Positions 12,396 through 24,357 of a stretch of 64,000 bases of DNA are shown piece by piece. How positions within the stretch are numbered: the stretch's first letter is position 1; every line of letters begins with the position of its first letter. The notes beneath the pieces were generated by a model. It searched no databases, was not told the DNA's origin, and saw only the letters and a program-made list of their open reading frames with translations. Position numbers and translations under genes: made by a program. This DNA comes from Sordaria brevicollis (taxonomy: Eukaryota > Ascomycota > Sordariomycetes > Sordariales > Sordariaceae), in the NCBI GenBank assembly GCA_033439795.1, contig JAUTDP010000003.1:1116001-1180000 (forward strand), read 5' to 3'.

Positions 12396-12735
12396 TTCCC
12401 AAACTCAAACGCCTTTTCAATCTTGGCGGAGGGATATGTACACACGCCGCACACAACTATCGATGGAAGAACGAAGTTTCTAGATTTCATTCGCTTACAT
12501 CTCTTTCAAATTAAAAAATATAAAAAATCTAATGAGTAATTCGGAATTAACGCTCTTAAGACTCTTATTTTACTTATTATTTTTAAATTTGAAGAGAGTT
12601 GGTTACTTCGTATTTTTTTTCCTAACGGTCTAAATGCCCAAAAAACTATTAAAAACTATCAAAAGTTGTCATAGTTGTGTGCGGCGTGTGCACACAACCC
12701 TCCGCCAAGACTGAAAAGGCGTTTGAATTCGGGAA
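12396..12735. mobile_element. 340-bp MITE-like / foldback element with 65-bp terminal inverted repeats
   Basis: The left arm, 12396-12460, begins TTCCCAAACTCAAACGCC. The right arm, 12671-12735, read on the minus strand, begins TTCCCGAATTCAAACGCC. The 65-bp arms match at about 59 positions and most differences are transitions. The 210-bp centre is AT-rich and itself partly self-complementary (CTCTTTCAAATTAAAAAATA against the reverse of a segment at about 12565-12600). No frame could encode a transposase. I could not identify a convincing target-site duplication, so the boundaries are those of the arms. Confidence 0.7.
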
Positions 12736-13706
12736 CACCTGAAATCTGGTTGCATGGTAAGGATTCTGAATGCCCCGAACTGTAAACGCTAACAATCCAA
12801 CCCCCTTCTTCCTGCTGGAAAACATTTGTACATTTTTCGTACAGAATGGTTCACAGACCGGATTGTGATTCAAGGGTATATTAGAGACCTGAGCCCCATT
12901 GGCTCGAGGATATACGATACAGCCGGTTCACTGCAATCAGATAGTCTGTCACAAGAAGCAGAATCCCAACCAGGGAGATGGAGGCCACATGCCACGATTT
13001 CCAGCACAGCTTCCCCCCTTCAATGACGGCCATGTGAAGAAGACAAACGTTTGGTTTGCTCTAGAAATTCTCAAATTCATCATTCATCAATCCTAGGTAT
13101 ATCAACTTCCGTCCGTCATCTGTCCTTCCATCCATCCAGAAGAAAAGCGTATGAATAAGAGACAAACATCGTCGCGCAACAAGATCATCGAGGAAGAAAA
13201 GTATCCATCATCATCAAAGACCCTTCTTTCCTTCCTCCCTTCCAGGCGTCTTCGTTGTATCCATCATGAAGTCATTAAACCCTTCCACTCACGCACGTGC
13301 GTGAGCGCAATCGCCCGTCCCACCTTCATCCCTCTTCGTCCATTTCCTTTGCTGTCCCTCCTTCTGTCGGTCATCCATATCCGCAGTTGAGACCCAAGCC
13401 GGGTCCCAAGCCGGACACCCTCATCATCGAAGAGCGCCCACTACCGCCCTGCCGTGTCCGTGTCCAGTCCGCACCGCATCAAATCCACGCCCCACCCTCC
13501 CTCCCACCACTCGCAAAAACACCCCCCGCCATCGGCTTAGCACCCCCCATCCTCGCGTCCCACCTCCACGCGCTATTCCAATCTCCTCTTTCACATCCCT
13601 CACAGCATCCGCAACAGAGGGAGGGGCCCGGTCTCTAACAGCACTCTGCCACGCTGGTCGTGGCGGAGGAAATGGCGGATTTGATGCAAGTAAAGCAGTT
13701 GGCTCT
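12736..13706. other. Intergenic, 3' side of the small CCGLNC gene
   Basis: Nothing recognisable. A Pro/His/Ser-rich plus-strand frame (13297-13638) lies in pyrimidine-rich DNA and looks like composition rather than a gene. Part of the region probably holds the 3' untranslated sequence of the minus-strand gene ending at 13707. Confidence 0.45.
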
Positions 13707-14116
13707 CTAAAAGGTCTTGCTAAACCCGCAGTTGAGGCCGCAGCAGTTGAAGTGCTTGCCGATGGTCATCCAGCCGCCTCTGAGGCCGATGTTTTGGTCT
13801 TCTTCCTCCTGCTGCATCGTCTGGAACTGGTTGTTGTTGGTTGGGGGTTGGACGGTGGGGGACATGGGGTTTGATTTCTGGAGCGATGATAATGTTAGCA
13901 TGACTCTCTCTCTCTCGGATTTTTATTACATGTGCGATAAGAGAGCGTGTGTGGGTAGATGTGGTGATGGTTGATTTGCTATAATGGGAAGTGGGAGACA
14001 AAGGAAGAACTTACGGGTTGCTCAGAGATAACAGCAGCGGCGGGTGCCATTGGGAGGTTGTTGAGCTGGGAGGCGGACTCCATTGTTGGCTGGGCGTTGG
14101 TGGTGGTAGCGACCAT
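13707..14116 (-). CDS. Small protein with C-terminal CCGLNC motif (hypothetical, 90 aa)
   Basis: Two exons. Exon 1 (14116-14015) encodes MVATTTNAQPTMESASQLNN and continues to ISEQP, 34 codons. Intron 14014-13878 (GTAAGT...CAG, 137 bp) joins in phase 0. Exon 2 (13877-13707) encodes KSNPMSPTVQ, a Gln/Asn-rich linker, an acidic EEEDQN and the compact end GGWMTIGKHFNCCGLNCGFSKTF. The N-terminus is low-complexity with no signal peptide or membrane segment. The last 23 residues, with three cysteines, look like the conserved functional part. I do not recognise the family and infer no function. The start lies 327 bp from the first LTR of the transposon cluster, so its promoter directly abuts the repeat block. 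Confidence 0.65.
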
Positions 14117-14442
14117 TTTGTTGTGGTTTTATTTGGGTGGTGTCTTGACGGCTATCAAACTCGGAAGCGCAAATGATCTCTTCGCAGGAGAAAGATATTA
14201 AGAAGGTTGTCGTCGGGTAGGTTTCGTAGGTAGGTAAAATTCGTAGCTGAGATGACTGACTCGATTCAAACAATCTAGGCGAGTCTCGACGAAATATTAA
14301 GGTGGCTGGTAGTTCACTCAGCTCGGGTCGTAAGATCGTGAGGTTGGAGTGTCGCTAGGTCACAGGTCAGGAAGTTGTCAAGTCCAGAAAAGAATGGAAG
14401 TGACAGAGGGACGGTATCGGCAGTTGAAATAAAGTTTAAACC
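14117..14442. promoter_or_regulatory. Presumed promoter and 5' leader of the 90-aa gene, squeezed against the transposon block
   Basis: These 326 bp are all that separates the start codon at 14116 from the copia LTR. The base composition is normal, with no visible RIP damage, up to the insertion site. No TATA box or specific site is claimed. The bases 14438-14442 (AAACC) are one copy of the copia-1 target duplication. Confidence 0.4.
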
Positions 14443-14636
14443 TGTCAGATTCCAGGGTGGTATTCTGGGCTAAAACAGTATAGACCAGTATACAGCTGGT
14501 CAGCACTGCCAGCCACCTAGAAGGTTTTGGCAAATAAGGGATACCCCCAGCTCCCCCGACCAGAACTCCAGAATCCTATTCTCCAGAGTTACATATAAAT
14601 ACACAGAATCAATTAATTCCTCCATACAATCTGACA
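14443..14636 (+). repeat. 5' LTR of copia copy 1 (194 bp)
   Basis: Starts TGTCAGATTCCAGGGTGG and ends CATACAATCTGACA. The first and last nine bases form a perfect inverted repeat. This outward LTR is almost free of RIP changes, unlike the interior that starts right after it. Confidence 0.95.
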
Positions 14637-17600
14637 ATTAATAGTTTAATATACCTATTACTATTAATACTAATAATAACGATAATATTACTATTACTAT
14701 TATAATATCTTCTTTAAAGCAAATTGATAAAATAATTAATAATAACCCCTTCCTTACCGATAACGACGATTGGGTCTATTAGGAGGAAATATTATAAATT
14801 AAATACAATTTTAATATTATTAAAGCCTAGCTCCTAGGCGAAGTCGACGTACCCTACGAGCTTTTTTACCCTAAACCCGGTAATTTCCTTCTTAAATTAA
14901 TTATTAAATTCTATATCGAAATAGTTAATAAAAAATTATATCTTTTTAAAACCAATCTCTTTCGTATTACGATAAATAAGGCTAAAAAGACCGTCGAAAT
15001 TCCTTACCGTTATTAAAACGATATTCTAATTAATAAAATCCTTACCGAAAAAGATTTAGGCAATTTCTAGCTTTATTATAATACTAAAGTTATTTACCCT
15101 AATAAGAAAAAGGATTGGCTAAAATTCGAAATTGGGGATAAAGTTATAAGAATTTAAATAAAATTTTTAATTAGCTACGGATTTTAAAGTTCAGTTATAA
15201 AGGAAGAATAGAATATTTAAATTTAGTATAATTTCTTTAAGTAAGGAATTTAATATAATATTACTAATGAATTCGTTAATATTTATAAGGCTTATATTAA
15301 TAGTATTATAATCCTTCGAAAGGAACCGATTAATTTTAATATTTAATTTTAGAATTGGGTTATAATTATAAATAACGATATTATTAAGGGAGTTAGGGAA
15401 TATATAAACGCTATATTTTAGTATAATAATTTCCGCGCTATTATTAAAATTATTTAACTTAATTACGCCGATACGATATAGAAGTTTAATAATAAAATAG
15501 AAAATAATATTTTAAAATATATAAAAGTATATAAGGATTTTAAAAAGTAGAGTATAAATAGTCGCCGTAATATTATAACCCCTATAAGTAAAAATAATCG
15601 TAGGGTATTTATTATCGAAATCGACGGTTAAATTTATTATTACGTTAATAATAATAATAAAGTTAATAATTATTAAAAAGTTAATAATAAGGACGTTCGT
15701 TAATAAAATAGAAATAAAAAGCCTAAAGGTAATATAGGTAAATGAAAATAAGCGTCGAATAATTCCGAAAATGCGTATAAGAAATAAAATTCGAAAAATA
15801 AAAAGGGTAAAAGTAAGGATTTCCTTGTATATAAAATATATAAAAAAAGACTTTATTTTTTTAAAGAGTATTAATATATAAATTTAAACGTTAAATTTAA
15901 AATTTTTAAATTATATTTTTCTACTATATAAATTGTTAAAGTTAATATTACGAAGGACGTTAATTTAGCTAAGAAAATTAAAGCTATTAGGGAAAAGGCT
16001 ATTAAGACGGTAAAGTTTAAATTTGCGTAATTCCTTAGGGAAGAGTATAAAATAATTTTCTAAATCGGTAACGGAAATGAACGAAAAGAATATCCCTTCA
16101 AAAATTTAATTATTTTAAATTCGGAGAATTCTCTTTATATATTTAATAAAATTATTTATTTTTATTATTTTCGTTATACCGATTTAAATAATTATTTATA
16201 GGTAAATAATTCCCGTATTAAAATTTAAGGTTTTAAGGAAATTAACGTCGTTATTAAAAGTAAAAAAAGTAATTTAAAATTATAATTGAAAGAGGTTGCG
16301 TTTTGCCCTAATTTTGCTATTAATTTCGTTTCCTTCTTCCTATTATAAAGGTAAAGTTTCTATTAGGATTATCGACCTTTAAATAATTATTTAAAGAAAA
16401 TTAACGGGTTATTCTTCTATTCTTTAAATATTATTTTTAATTAAACGGTTTTGGAATATTTATTTATATTATTTATTAAATTAGTATTTATAGCGTAATA
16501 ATATTAAATTAATTCTTATACGAAGAAACCGTCGATTTAAATTGTTAAAATATAATATTATTAATTCGGTTACTTTAATCCCTAAATATTCGAATATTTA
16601 TAAAACGTTAATGGGGTACGATTACGAAGTATTTTAATTAAGAAGAAGGATGTGGATAATACGGTTGTAATAAATTTTATTTCGACCGAAGAGCCTTCGA
16701 ACGATTTCCCCTCTATAATACCTTTAAAAGGGATACCGATAGTCGAATACGATGTTTATATTATAGTAAAAATATAATATTAAATATAGCGAATCTTTCG
16801 AAATTATAAATATAAATTAGGGTAACGCTTTATAATAAATTTCTTCGAGTTCGATAAGGGTATTAACGGATACCGATACTTTATATTTATTACTTACCAA
16901 TGGTTTAGATATATATAGGATTATTACCTTTCGAACCGGATATTTATTAATATTACTTCGATTTTATATAATTATATAAATATATTAGTATATCGATATA
17001 ACGTTAAGGTTAAAACCTTCGAATATAATAATGAATTTAACCGAGGAGAAATATTAATTAAGTTCGGAATAAGAAGTATATTATTCGAGCCCTCTATTCT
17101 TAATATTTAAAAATAAAATAGTAGAATAAAATATTTAGGGGGTATAATAAAGTAACGATATAATATTATAAAGAATAATTTAAAATTTTTAATCGATTTA
17201 TAATTAGAAATTATATACGTAGTAATTTACTTACTAAACCGGTTACTTCGATACTTTTATAATTAAAAATCCTTATACGAATACTTTTATATTTATATTA
17301 TTTAATAATATAATTAATAAGAATTATAGCGATTAAATATTAATTACCTTCGAATATATAGGTGTAAAGTATATTTTATAATTAATACGGTATAAAAGAA
17401 AGAGAAATATCGTTAAAAATATTTCCCTAGAGTATAAATCGGCTATTTAATCGGATATAGCGCCTCTTCGATATATTATATATAGAACTTTATTACGAAG
17501 TAAATTATATAAATACGCGATGTAATATTTAATAAATGTATTAAATTCTCCCCTAACGAGATTAATATTAAGGAGGATTTAGTAATTTTAGAAATAATAA

Positions 17601-19714
17601 TTACCGAAGAGTTCGTTAAAAAGTTAAATAAAATAGATAAATAGGACCTAAATTAGGGGGTATTAGCGAATCCCTATTTAGAAAATGCCGAAGTCGAGCC
17701 TTTTTTAAATATAATATTCGAAGAGGAAATTTTAAATTCTTAATAAGAAACCGCTTAAGAAATTAAGGCCGGGGATATTTATAAAATTATAGGGCTAGAT
17801 AAAATAGTTATCGATTTTATTATAAATTTATACCCAATATTATTAAATACCCTTCCTTCGTACGTAGTAGTTCTATATATAGGCGTTATATTAAATTAAA
17901 TAATTAATAAATATTTTCGAAAATTAAAGTTATAGGAGAGTACTTTCTTAATAAGAAGATTATTATAATTAATAATAGAGATAATTATTAAAACGGTTAT
18001 AAAAGTAGAAATATAATAATTATTAATTAAGTATAGTAAATTAAATAATTTATACCGCTATAACCTCCCGGGGGTATTAAAAAATTATTACGACCTCGAA
18101 AATTACCCTCTTAGTAAGAAATTTCGTAAAGTAAAACGAACCTACTTTAATAATTATAAAGATATAAGAATTTAAGTTAAAATCGATTAAAATATCCTTT
18201 ATATTAAAGGGAAATAAATCTTTAATTATATATAGGTATATATTTATAAATTTAATAAAAATAATATTTTAAATAAGGTTAAAATTAGGCTAATAATCCG
18301 AGGAAATTAATAACGTAAAATAGGCGTTAATACCTATACCTCTACCTTAGCGGGAAGGTCTTTCCGAATTATCGTTATATTAATAATTCGTTTTAATATA
18401 AAATTTATTTAGTAAAATACGGTAAACGCTTTTATAAACGCTACGATTAATAAAGAGATTTATATATATATATTACTAAAATATTAAATAAAAGGAAAAG
18501 TTCTCAAATTATTAAAAACGTTCTATAATTTCCAACGAGCCCCTTTATTATAGTAAAGGGAATTGAGCGGAACGTTTAAGGGTATAGGATTTAAAACTAT
18601 TCTTAAGGATTTATATATTATAAAGAAGGAGAGAATATTTATATTATATTACATTAATAATATCGTTTTCGTTTACCTAAAGGAATACAAAGATTAGGTT
18701 AAAGAATATATTAACCTATTATAATTAAAATATTAATTAATTAATAATAAAGAATTATAATAGTTCTTAGGTATTAAAATTATCTATAACCGTAAGGTAG
18801 GAAAAATCTAACTATCCTAAGAAGCTTATATTAAAAAGATTAGCAAATTATTAAAATCGATTTATAAACTTACTATAATATTAATAAAATAATAAGAATT
18901 ATTACCCTTCGATAGATTAATTAATTATATTAAAATTAGAGATTATTAAATTAATATAGGTTTTATATTATACGCCGCTATTAATACGCAATTAAATATA
19001 GCTTTTTTAATTAATCGATTAGTTCGTTTTAATTATAATCCTAATTTAAAATACTATAATATTAGTAAGAAGGTTATTTATTACTTTCGTACAATTAAAG
19101 ATTAATATTTATATTATAAAGGTAATAACCAATTCGAAATAGCTTTAAACACTTCGTTTACTAATAATAAAATAAACCGTAAGAATTCTTAAGGATTTAT
19201 AATTAAATTATATAGTAAATTTATTTATTAGAATACTATTAAATAGACCGCTATCGCGACGTTAATAATAGAAGTAGAACTTTACGCTATTAAAAAGGTT
19301 ATTAAAAAAATATTATTTATTAACTAATTTATTAAGGCTCTAAGTATAAGGTTATTTAACGACCCTATCCCTATTATAAAATATAATAATTAATAAATTA
19401 TTAGAGTACTTACTAAGGAGATTCCTACCTTTATTATTAAAATAAAGTATATCGATATTTATCGATACTAATTTCGAAAGGAGATTATCGAGAAGGAGAC
19501 CCTTAAAATTAATTATTTAAAAATAAAGGAAATGCCCGTAGATGGACTAACGAAGGTATTTAGAATATTAGAATATAAGAAATTTAAGGAGCTATTAAGG
19601 ATATTTATAAAGCTATTACGCCCGGTTGTAATAGGTAATAATAAAAAGACTCTAGAAATAGAGGATTTGGATAAGTATTTGGGTATTATAGTAGGAAAAA
19701 CAACGGTAGATTAA
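14637..19714 (+). pseudogene. Degenerate gag-pol of copia copy 1
   Basis: The internal domain is shattered by in-frame TAA/TAG codons of the kind RIP makes from CAA, CAG and TGG. Recognisable pieces are integrase (about 16.9 kb), reverse transcriptase (about 18.65 kb) and RNase H (about 19.27 kb). The last 60 codons (19532-19714, starting MPVDGLTKVF) remain open, and the matching end of copy 2 (43050-42868) is open too. Gag should lie between about 14.7 and 16 kb but is not recognisable by eye. Confidence 0.85.
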
Positions 19715-19795
19715 CCAAAGGGAATAGGAAATATATAAATAATTTTACTCTCGACCCCAAAAGGGTAATCGAAACGGTCTTCGAATAAGGGGGTA

Positions 19796-19989
19796 TATTA
19801 AATTCTAGGGTAGTATTCTAGGCTAAAATAGTATAAATTAATATATAGCTAGTTAATACTACCAGCCACCCAGAAGGTCTTGGCAAATAAGGGATACCCC
19901 CAGCTCCCCCGACCAGAACTCCAGAATCCTATTCTCCAGAGTTACATACAGATATACAGAATCAATCAATTCCCCCATACAATCTAACA
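19796..19989 (+). repeat. 3' LTR of copia copy 1 (194 bp)
   Basis: Same length and ends as the 5' LTR. The first 70 or so bases, next to the element's interior, are heavily RIP-mutated (TGTCAGATT became TATTAAATT). The last 120, next to unique DNA, are nearly unchanged. A G-run (AAGGGGG) just before it fits a polypurine tract. Confidence 0.95.
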
Positions 19990-20191
19990 AAACCTCCACC
20001 CTTGACTTCTGTTTGGGAGGACTCCAGCAATGAAGGAACAGAACAGGCGAAACAGGTACCAGCGCGTACTACAAGCAAGGTGGCGTAGAAACGCGCGCGC
20101 TTTCGTCGCAACAATTGGGCAGGTGGGCAGGGAAATAGCGAGCGGTCTGGAACTTTGGCTTCCAGCGGACGGGAGGGTATCGTCACCTTTT
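19990..20191. other. Island of ancestral single-copy DNA between copia 1 and the TIR element
   Basis: 202 bp of normal, GC-balanced sequence without visible RIP damage although both neighbours are saturated with it. It carries the right copy of AAACC at its left end and the left copy of the TIR element's CCTTTT (20186-20191) at its right end. A frame of 74 codons on the minus strand is not considered a gene. Confidence 0.85.
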
Positions 20192-20225
20192 TACGGAGGC
20201 CATTGTATTAGTCGGTTTCAAAAAA
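20192..20225 (+). repeat. Left terminal inverted repeat of the unassigned DNA element
   Basis: 34 bp from TACGGAGGCC to the A run after GTCGGTTTC. Two differences from the right end (A for G at the 16th and 19th positions) are RIP-type transitions. Confidence 0.88.
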
Positions 20226-22960
20226 ACTTTGGTTACTACTAAAAAACGTTTAGCCTGTACGTACAATTGGTTTGCAAATATTAGGGTAAATAATAGACGC
20301 CCTACATATATATACTTCTTTAATAAATAAATACAAGGATTATTCAAAACCTTTAACCTTATACCATATTTATTAACCTTATACTATTTTACTTTAATTA
20401 CAATAATACTATTACCGCAATCCGCACTATTACTACTTATAATACCTCCTAAATAAATTATAATTAAGAATACCGTTATTATTATATTTAAAATAACCCT
20501 ACGTCCGCCCTTAATAGCCCTACGCCCACTTCCTATCTTAAAAACCGTCCTTACGTAATTTATTTAGAAGGGGGAATTTATTATAAAGGGTATAAAAAAC
20601 GCCGATAATATTCCTAAAATATTAAAAGACGTTATTAATAAAATTAAAGAATTTCGGTACTTTATTACGAAAATTATAAACAATAATCCCGAAGAAGCTA
20701 CCGGTATTTATATTAAAAATAAGGTAATATTATTTATTAATATTAAAAAATATTATTTAAAGGGAATTAATATTAATTAATATTAATAGATTATTTTCTG
20801 CGAATTATTTTTTAAAATATATTAAAAGCCTTATATAAGCGAGAAAATATCGTCGGTTTTATATTTTACGTATATTAAATACTTTATAGACTTTACTTAC
20901 TATTTTTTTATAATAGCTATTGAAGATAGAGTTTATAACCTATATAAATATATTATTAACCCCGGCCCATTTATAATATATTTTTAAGGCGGTAAAAAAA
21001 TCTTATAAAGAATTTACTTCAATTATTATATAAAATACAAAGGATATATTTATTCCTTCTATAAAGGTAAATTTTATTAAAATTATTTCTTAATATTAAA
21101 TTTCTAACGTTATTTTATAGAAATCGAAAAGGAAATTATTACCGAATTGGCCGCCGACGATAATAATTATCCCGAATTTATTATAAAAAACGTTTAAAAT
21201 AGCGATATTATAAATATTAAGAAGGAAATTAAATAAATCTGCAAAATAATTAATAAACGTACTAAATAAGTAAAGGAATCCGATTAAATAGATTATATTA
21301 TTATTTTTAACTCTATTTTAAAAAAAAATTTATTATATCCCGATTTATTTTAGCCTTAATTTAAATTTTTTATATAATATTCTTATTCCACAATTAGTTA
21401 TATCTTTTTCCAAATTTAAAAGAAGCATATTAATTAATTTTAAATAACGTTTTTTTTCTTTAATTTATATTATTATAATTATTTTTAAAATATTTATTAT
21501 AATTTTCTATTAAATATTAATCTACTTTCTTTTTCTTTATTTTTCAATATAATTTCCTAACATTATAAAATTACCAACGTTCCCTATAAATATTATTTAG
21601 CGGAATACCCTACTTAAGAAATATATAATAAATATAATAAACGTATTATTATTAAAGCCCCTCCTCCTTCCTTATAACCTTCTATTATTATTATTATTAT
21701 TAATAATAATTCTCTTACGCGTTTTTTTACCCGTAATTTAAGCAATTTAATTATAATTAACGCTATTAACGGTTCTCCTAACCGCTCTTCCGCTATCCTT
21801 CCTTATATTCGCCTATTAAAGCGAACCCTTATTTAATTAAATATCGGCAATCGAAATAATACTTTATTTAAATTGAATAAAATTAACGTTATTTATTAAT
21901 AATTAATTACCGATTTACTTAATCGGAACAATAATATTCGCGCAAATAAGAATATTATTTTCTATTAATAATTTAAAAAGGTAAAAATTATTATAATTAG
22001 AAAAATTCCTATCCTTACGGACGTTAAAACTATCCGGATTTTAAAGACTTATTTTAAATCTTTTTCTTTTTATAATTATTATAATAATTATACCTACTTG
22101 ATTTTTTAAATCGGTATTTAATTTCATTTTATATAAAATTATCCCTTTAATTTCGATATTAAAACGTTTAAATTCGTTAATATTAATCTTTATTTAATTA
22201 ATAACAAAATTTAATTTAATAATTTTAGCTTCAATAAAATTAAATCTATTATTATTAAATAGCTTCGTATAAAGATCGAAATTATTAGTAAAATTAAGAA
22301 CGACGCGCCTTTAATTATTAATTTTTTATTAATTATTAAAATAGCCGAAGAAATTAACGAATTTGAAAATCCGGGTCGTATTATTTTTAAATATATTCGT
22401 AAATATATTATAAATTTTAATACCCCCTTTAATTCTCTATTAAAACGCTATAAACGGATTATTATTTCCGTTACTAATTAAATTATAATTCTTATTAAAG
22501 AAGAGTAAAACGTTAATAAATAATAATCGATTAAAAAGGAGGAGGTTATTACGCCCGTAAAAAAGGTTACGTTTATTTTTTAAATTAAAAAAGAATTTTA
22601 TTTAAGTATTTAATTTAAAAAAATAATAATCAGTAATTTAAAGTAAAAATAAATAATAAAATAAGAATATATATAATTACCGCCGTCTTTATAATAAAAA
22701 ATTATATTTTTAAAATAAATTAGGGGTAAGGATAATATAATTACGTTAAATAAAATAGAGGATAAAATATTTTATAATCTCTTTAATAATTCTAATAATA
22801 TAATTAATTTGGTTAATATTAATAAAGTATTAATTACGAAAATAAGTATATAAACCCTAAAGAAGTTAATTAATATTAATCGAAGTAATAATATTTTGCC
22901 CGAAGATATTAAAATACTACTTACCCTTTTAATACGTAATCGCAAACGTTAATTTCCAAT
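20226..22960 (+). other. Left interior of the TIR element, degenerate coding-like sequence
   Basis: Very AT-rich DNA in which plus-strand frames stay open for tens of codons between RIP-type stops, for example around 20580-20770 (ADNIPKILKDVINKIKEFRY) and around 22320-22450. This suggests a former gene, but I recognise no domain. Confidence 0.35.
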
Positions 22961-23127
22961 TTCCTATAATAGAGTTTTGTATAATAGAATATATAGAAAT
23001 AAAATTATTATTTTGATTTTTATTTTTCCTTTTTTTGGTTTTTTTTTTCTTTTGCCTTTTTTTTATTTTTTAAAATATTATTTTAAATATATATATTCAA
23101 ATTAACGGTAGGAAAAATAATAATAAT

Positions 23128-23189
23128 AACGTATAATATAATAATTATAAAATTGAAATAACTTTTTAAAAGGTCGTGAATTCGAATAA
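23128..23189 (+). repeat. tRNA-like (possible SINE head), plus strand
   Basis: AAAAGGTCGTGAATTCGAAT at the 3' end resembles a Pol III B box with its stem. It is preceded at tRNA-like spacing by an A-box-like TATAATATAATAATTATAA (RIP-altered) and followed by T8 and T7 runs that could terminate Pol III. It shares its 3' half with the inverted copy at 23708-23765. Too degraded to fold as a tRNA. Confidence 0.3.
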
Positions 23190-23564
23190 GTTTTTTTTCT
23201 TTTTTTAAAATATTATTTTTTTAATAACTTTTTTTATAAGTAAATTATATATAATAATATTAGTAAAAATATATTATTTTATTTAAATCATAAATTTTAT
23301 TTATAAGTATTATATTTTAATAATTTTTAAATTAAAATAATAAAGAAAAGAAATAAAAAAGGAATAAAAAAGAAAAAAAAGAATTAAAGGAAATAAATAA
23401 GTATTAAACGACGAAGAAGTAAATACGAAAAGACTTTCTTATAATATATAATATTTTCATTTATAAATATTTATTTACTTGAAAATTATTAAAGAATTTA
23501 AAATTATAAGTTTCTTTTTTTTTATTTTTATATATATTTATTTTAAAATATTCTTTTTAATATA

Positions 23565-23585
23565 ATTAATAATAATAATAATAGA

Positions 23586-23616
<31 letters not shown>

Positions 23617-23655
23617 GAAATAATAATATAATTATTATTATTATTATTATTTTAA
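23565..23655. repeat. AAT/ATT microsatellite
   Basis: Runs of AAT with interspersed AGAAAT, then a switch to ATT repeats, in the AT-rich interior of the TIR element. Confidence 0.7.
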
Positions 23656-23707
23656 TAAATAATTTATTAAATAAAAATAAAAAAGAAAAAAAAAAAGAAA
23701 AAAATAT

Positions 23708-23765
23708 TATTCGAACTTATAACCTCTTAAAAATTAATTTACTTTCTAAACTACTACGCTATAAT
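23708..23765 (-). repeat. tRNA-like (possible SINE head), minus strand
   Basis: On the minus strand TAGCGTAGTAGTTTAGAAAG (A-box-like TAGTTTAGAAAG) is followed by AAGAGGTTATAAGTTCGAAT (B-box-like) and then long T runs. It matches the plus-strand copy at 23128-23189 over the B-box half. The two copies point toward each other about 0.5 kb apart. Confidence 0.3.
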
Positions 23766-24062
23766 AATTATTTTTACTATACTACAAAACCTATTAATTA
23801 TATAACCACGTTCGTCCCACATATTAATCTATTTTAATTAACGTTTATAAATATTAATATATATTATTTTACGCTATAAATTAATAATTTAATTTAAATT
23901 ACGTTCCGCTATTTCTTTCTCAAATTAAAATTAATTATTTATAAAGTATTTATTATTTTATCGATATCCCCCCTAACGTTTTTAATTAATTCCTTCAATT
24001 CCTCGAATCCTCCCGTCGGTATTTCGTACACATTTAACTACGGTTTTTACATAAAGCGGTAA

Positions 24063-24357
24063 TATCACAGGCTTAGCCTAGTAACTGTACGTAATTTGGT
24101 TACGTACCTGTACCAAAGTTGTAATTACTACTAAGATAATTATAACCTTGCTCGGCTGGCCCGCCGCCGCGGTTGTATAATAATACGGTCGTAGTCCCAG
24201 TTATATAACTACGCGCGCCCTACGTACGTATAGTCTATACGCCGTACCTTTATAAGGGTAATTACCCGCGTATAGCTTCGCTCCCTTTCCTTTTTTCCTT
24301 CCTCGTATAATATCGTATATCCTATTCTATTTACTTTAATCGTATTTACCCGTAATA
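24063..24357 (+). repeat. 5' LTR of gypsy 1 (295 bp)
   Basis: Begins TATCACAGGCTTAGCC (originally TGTCACAGG by RIP logic) and ends CCCGTAATA. It contains a GC-rich core (GGCCCGCCGCCGCGG) and CTTTATAAGGG, a possible TATA box of the retroelement promoter. Confidence 0.93.

Larger units (their letters stand above)
14443..19989 (+). mobile_element. RIP-mutated full-length Ty1/copia-type LTR retrotransposon (copy 1)
   Basis: A 5547-bp element with two 194-bp LTRs (14443-14636, 19796-19989) that begin TGTCAGATT and end AATCTGACA (the second RIP-altered at its start). It is flanked by the 5-bp duplication AAACC (14438-14442 and 19990-19994). Order of remnants on the plus strand: an integrase-like stretch reading GYRYFIFIT near 16868, the reverse transcriptase signature TAC ATT AAT AAT ATC at 18650 (YVDDI-type with both Asp changed to Asn), an RNase H-like EVELYAIKK near 19268, and an intact C-terminal 60 codons ending at 19714. 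Integrase before RT is the copia order. Almost every CpA/TpG is lost and frames are full of TAA/TAG, so the element cannot encode working proteins. Confidence 0.93.

Noticed and set aside
11920..12456. 178-codon minus-strand frame
   Set aside because: It runs into the inverted-repeat arm at 12396 and has no domain.
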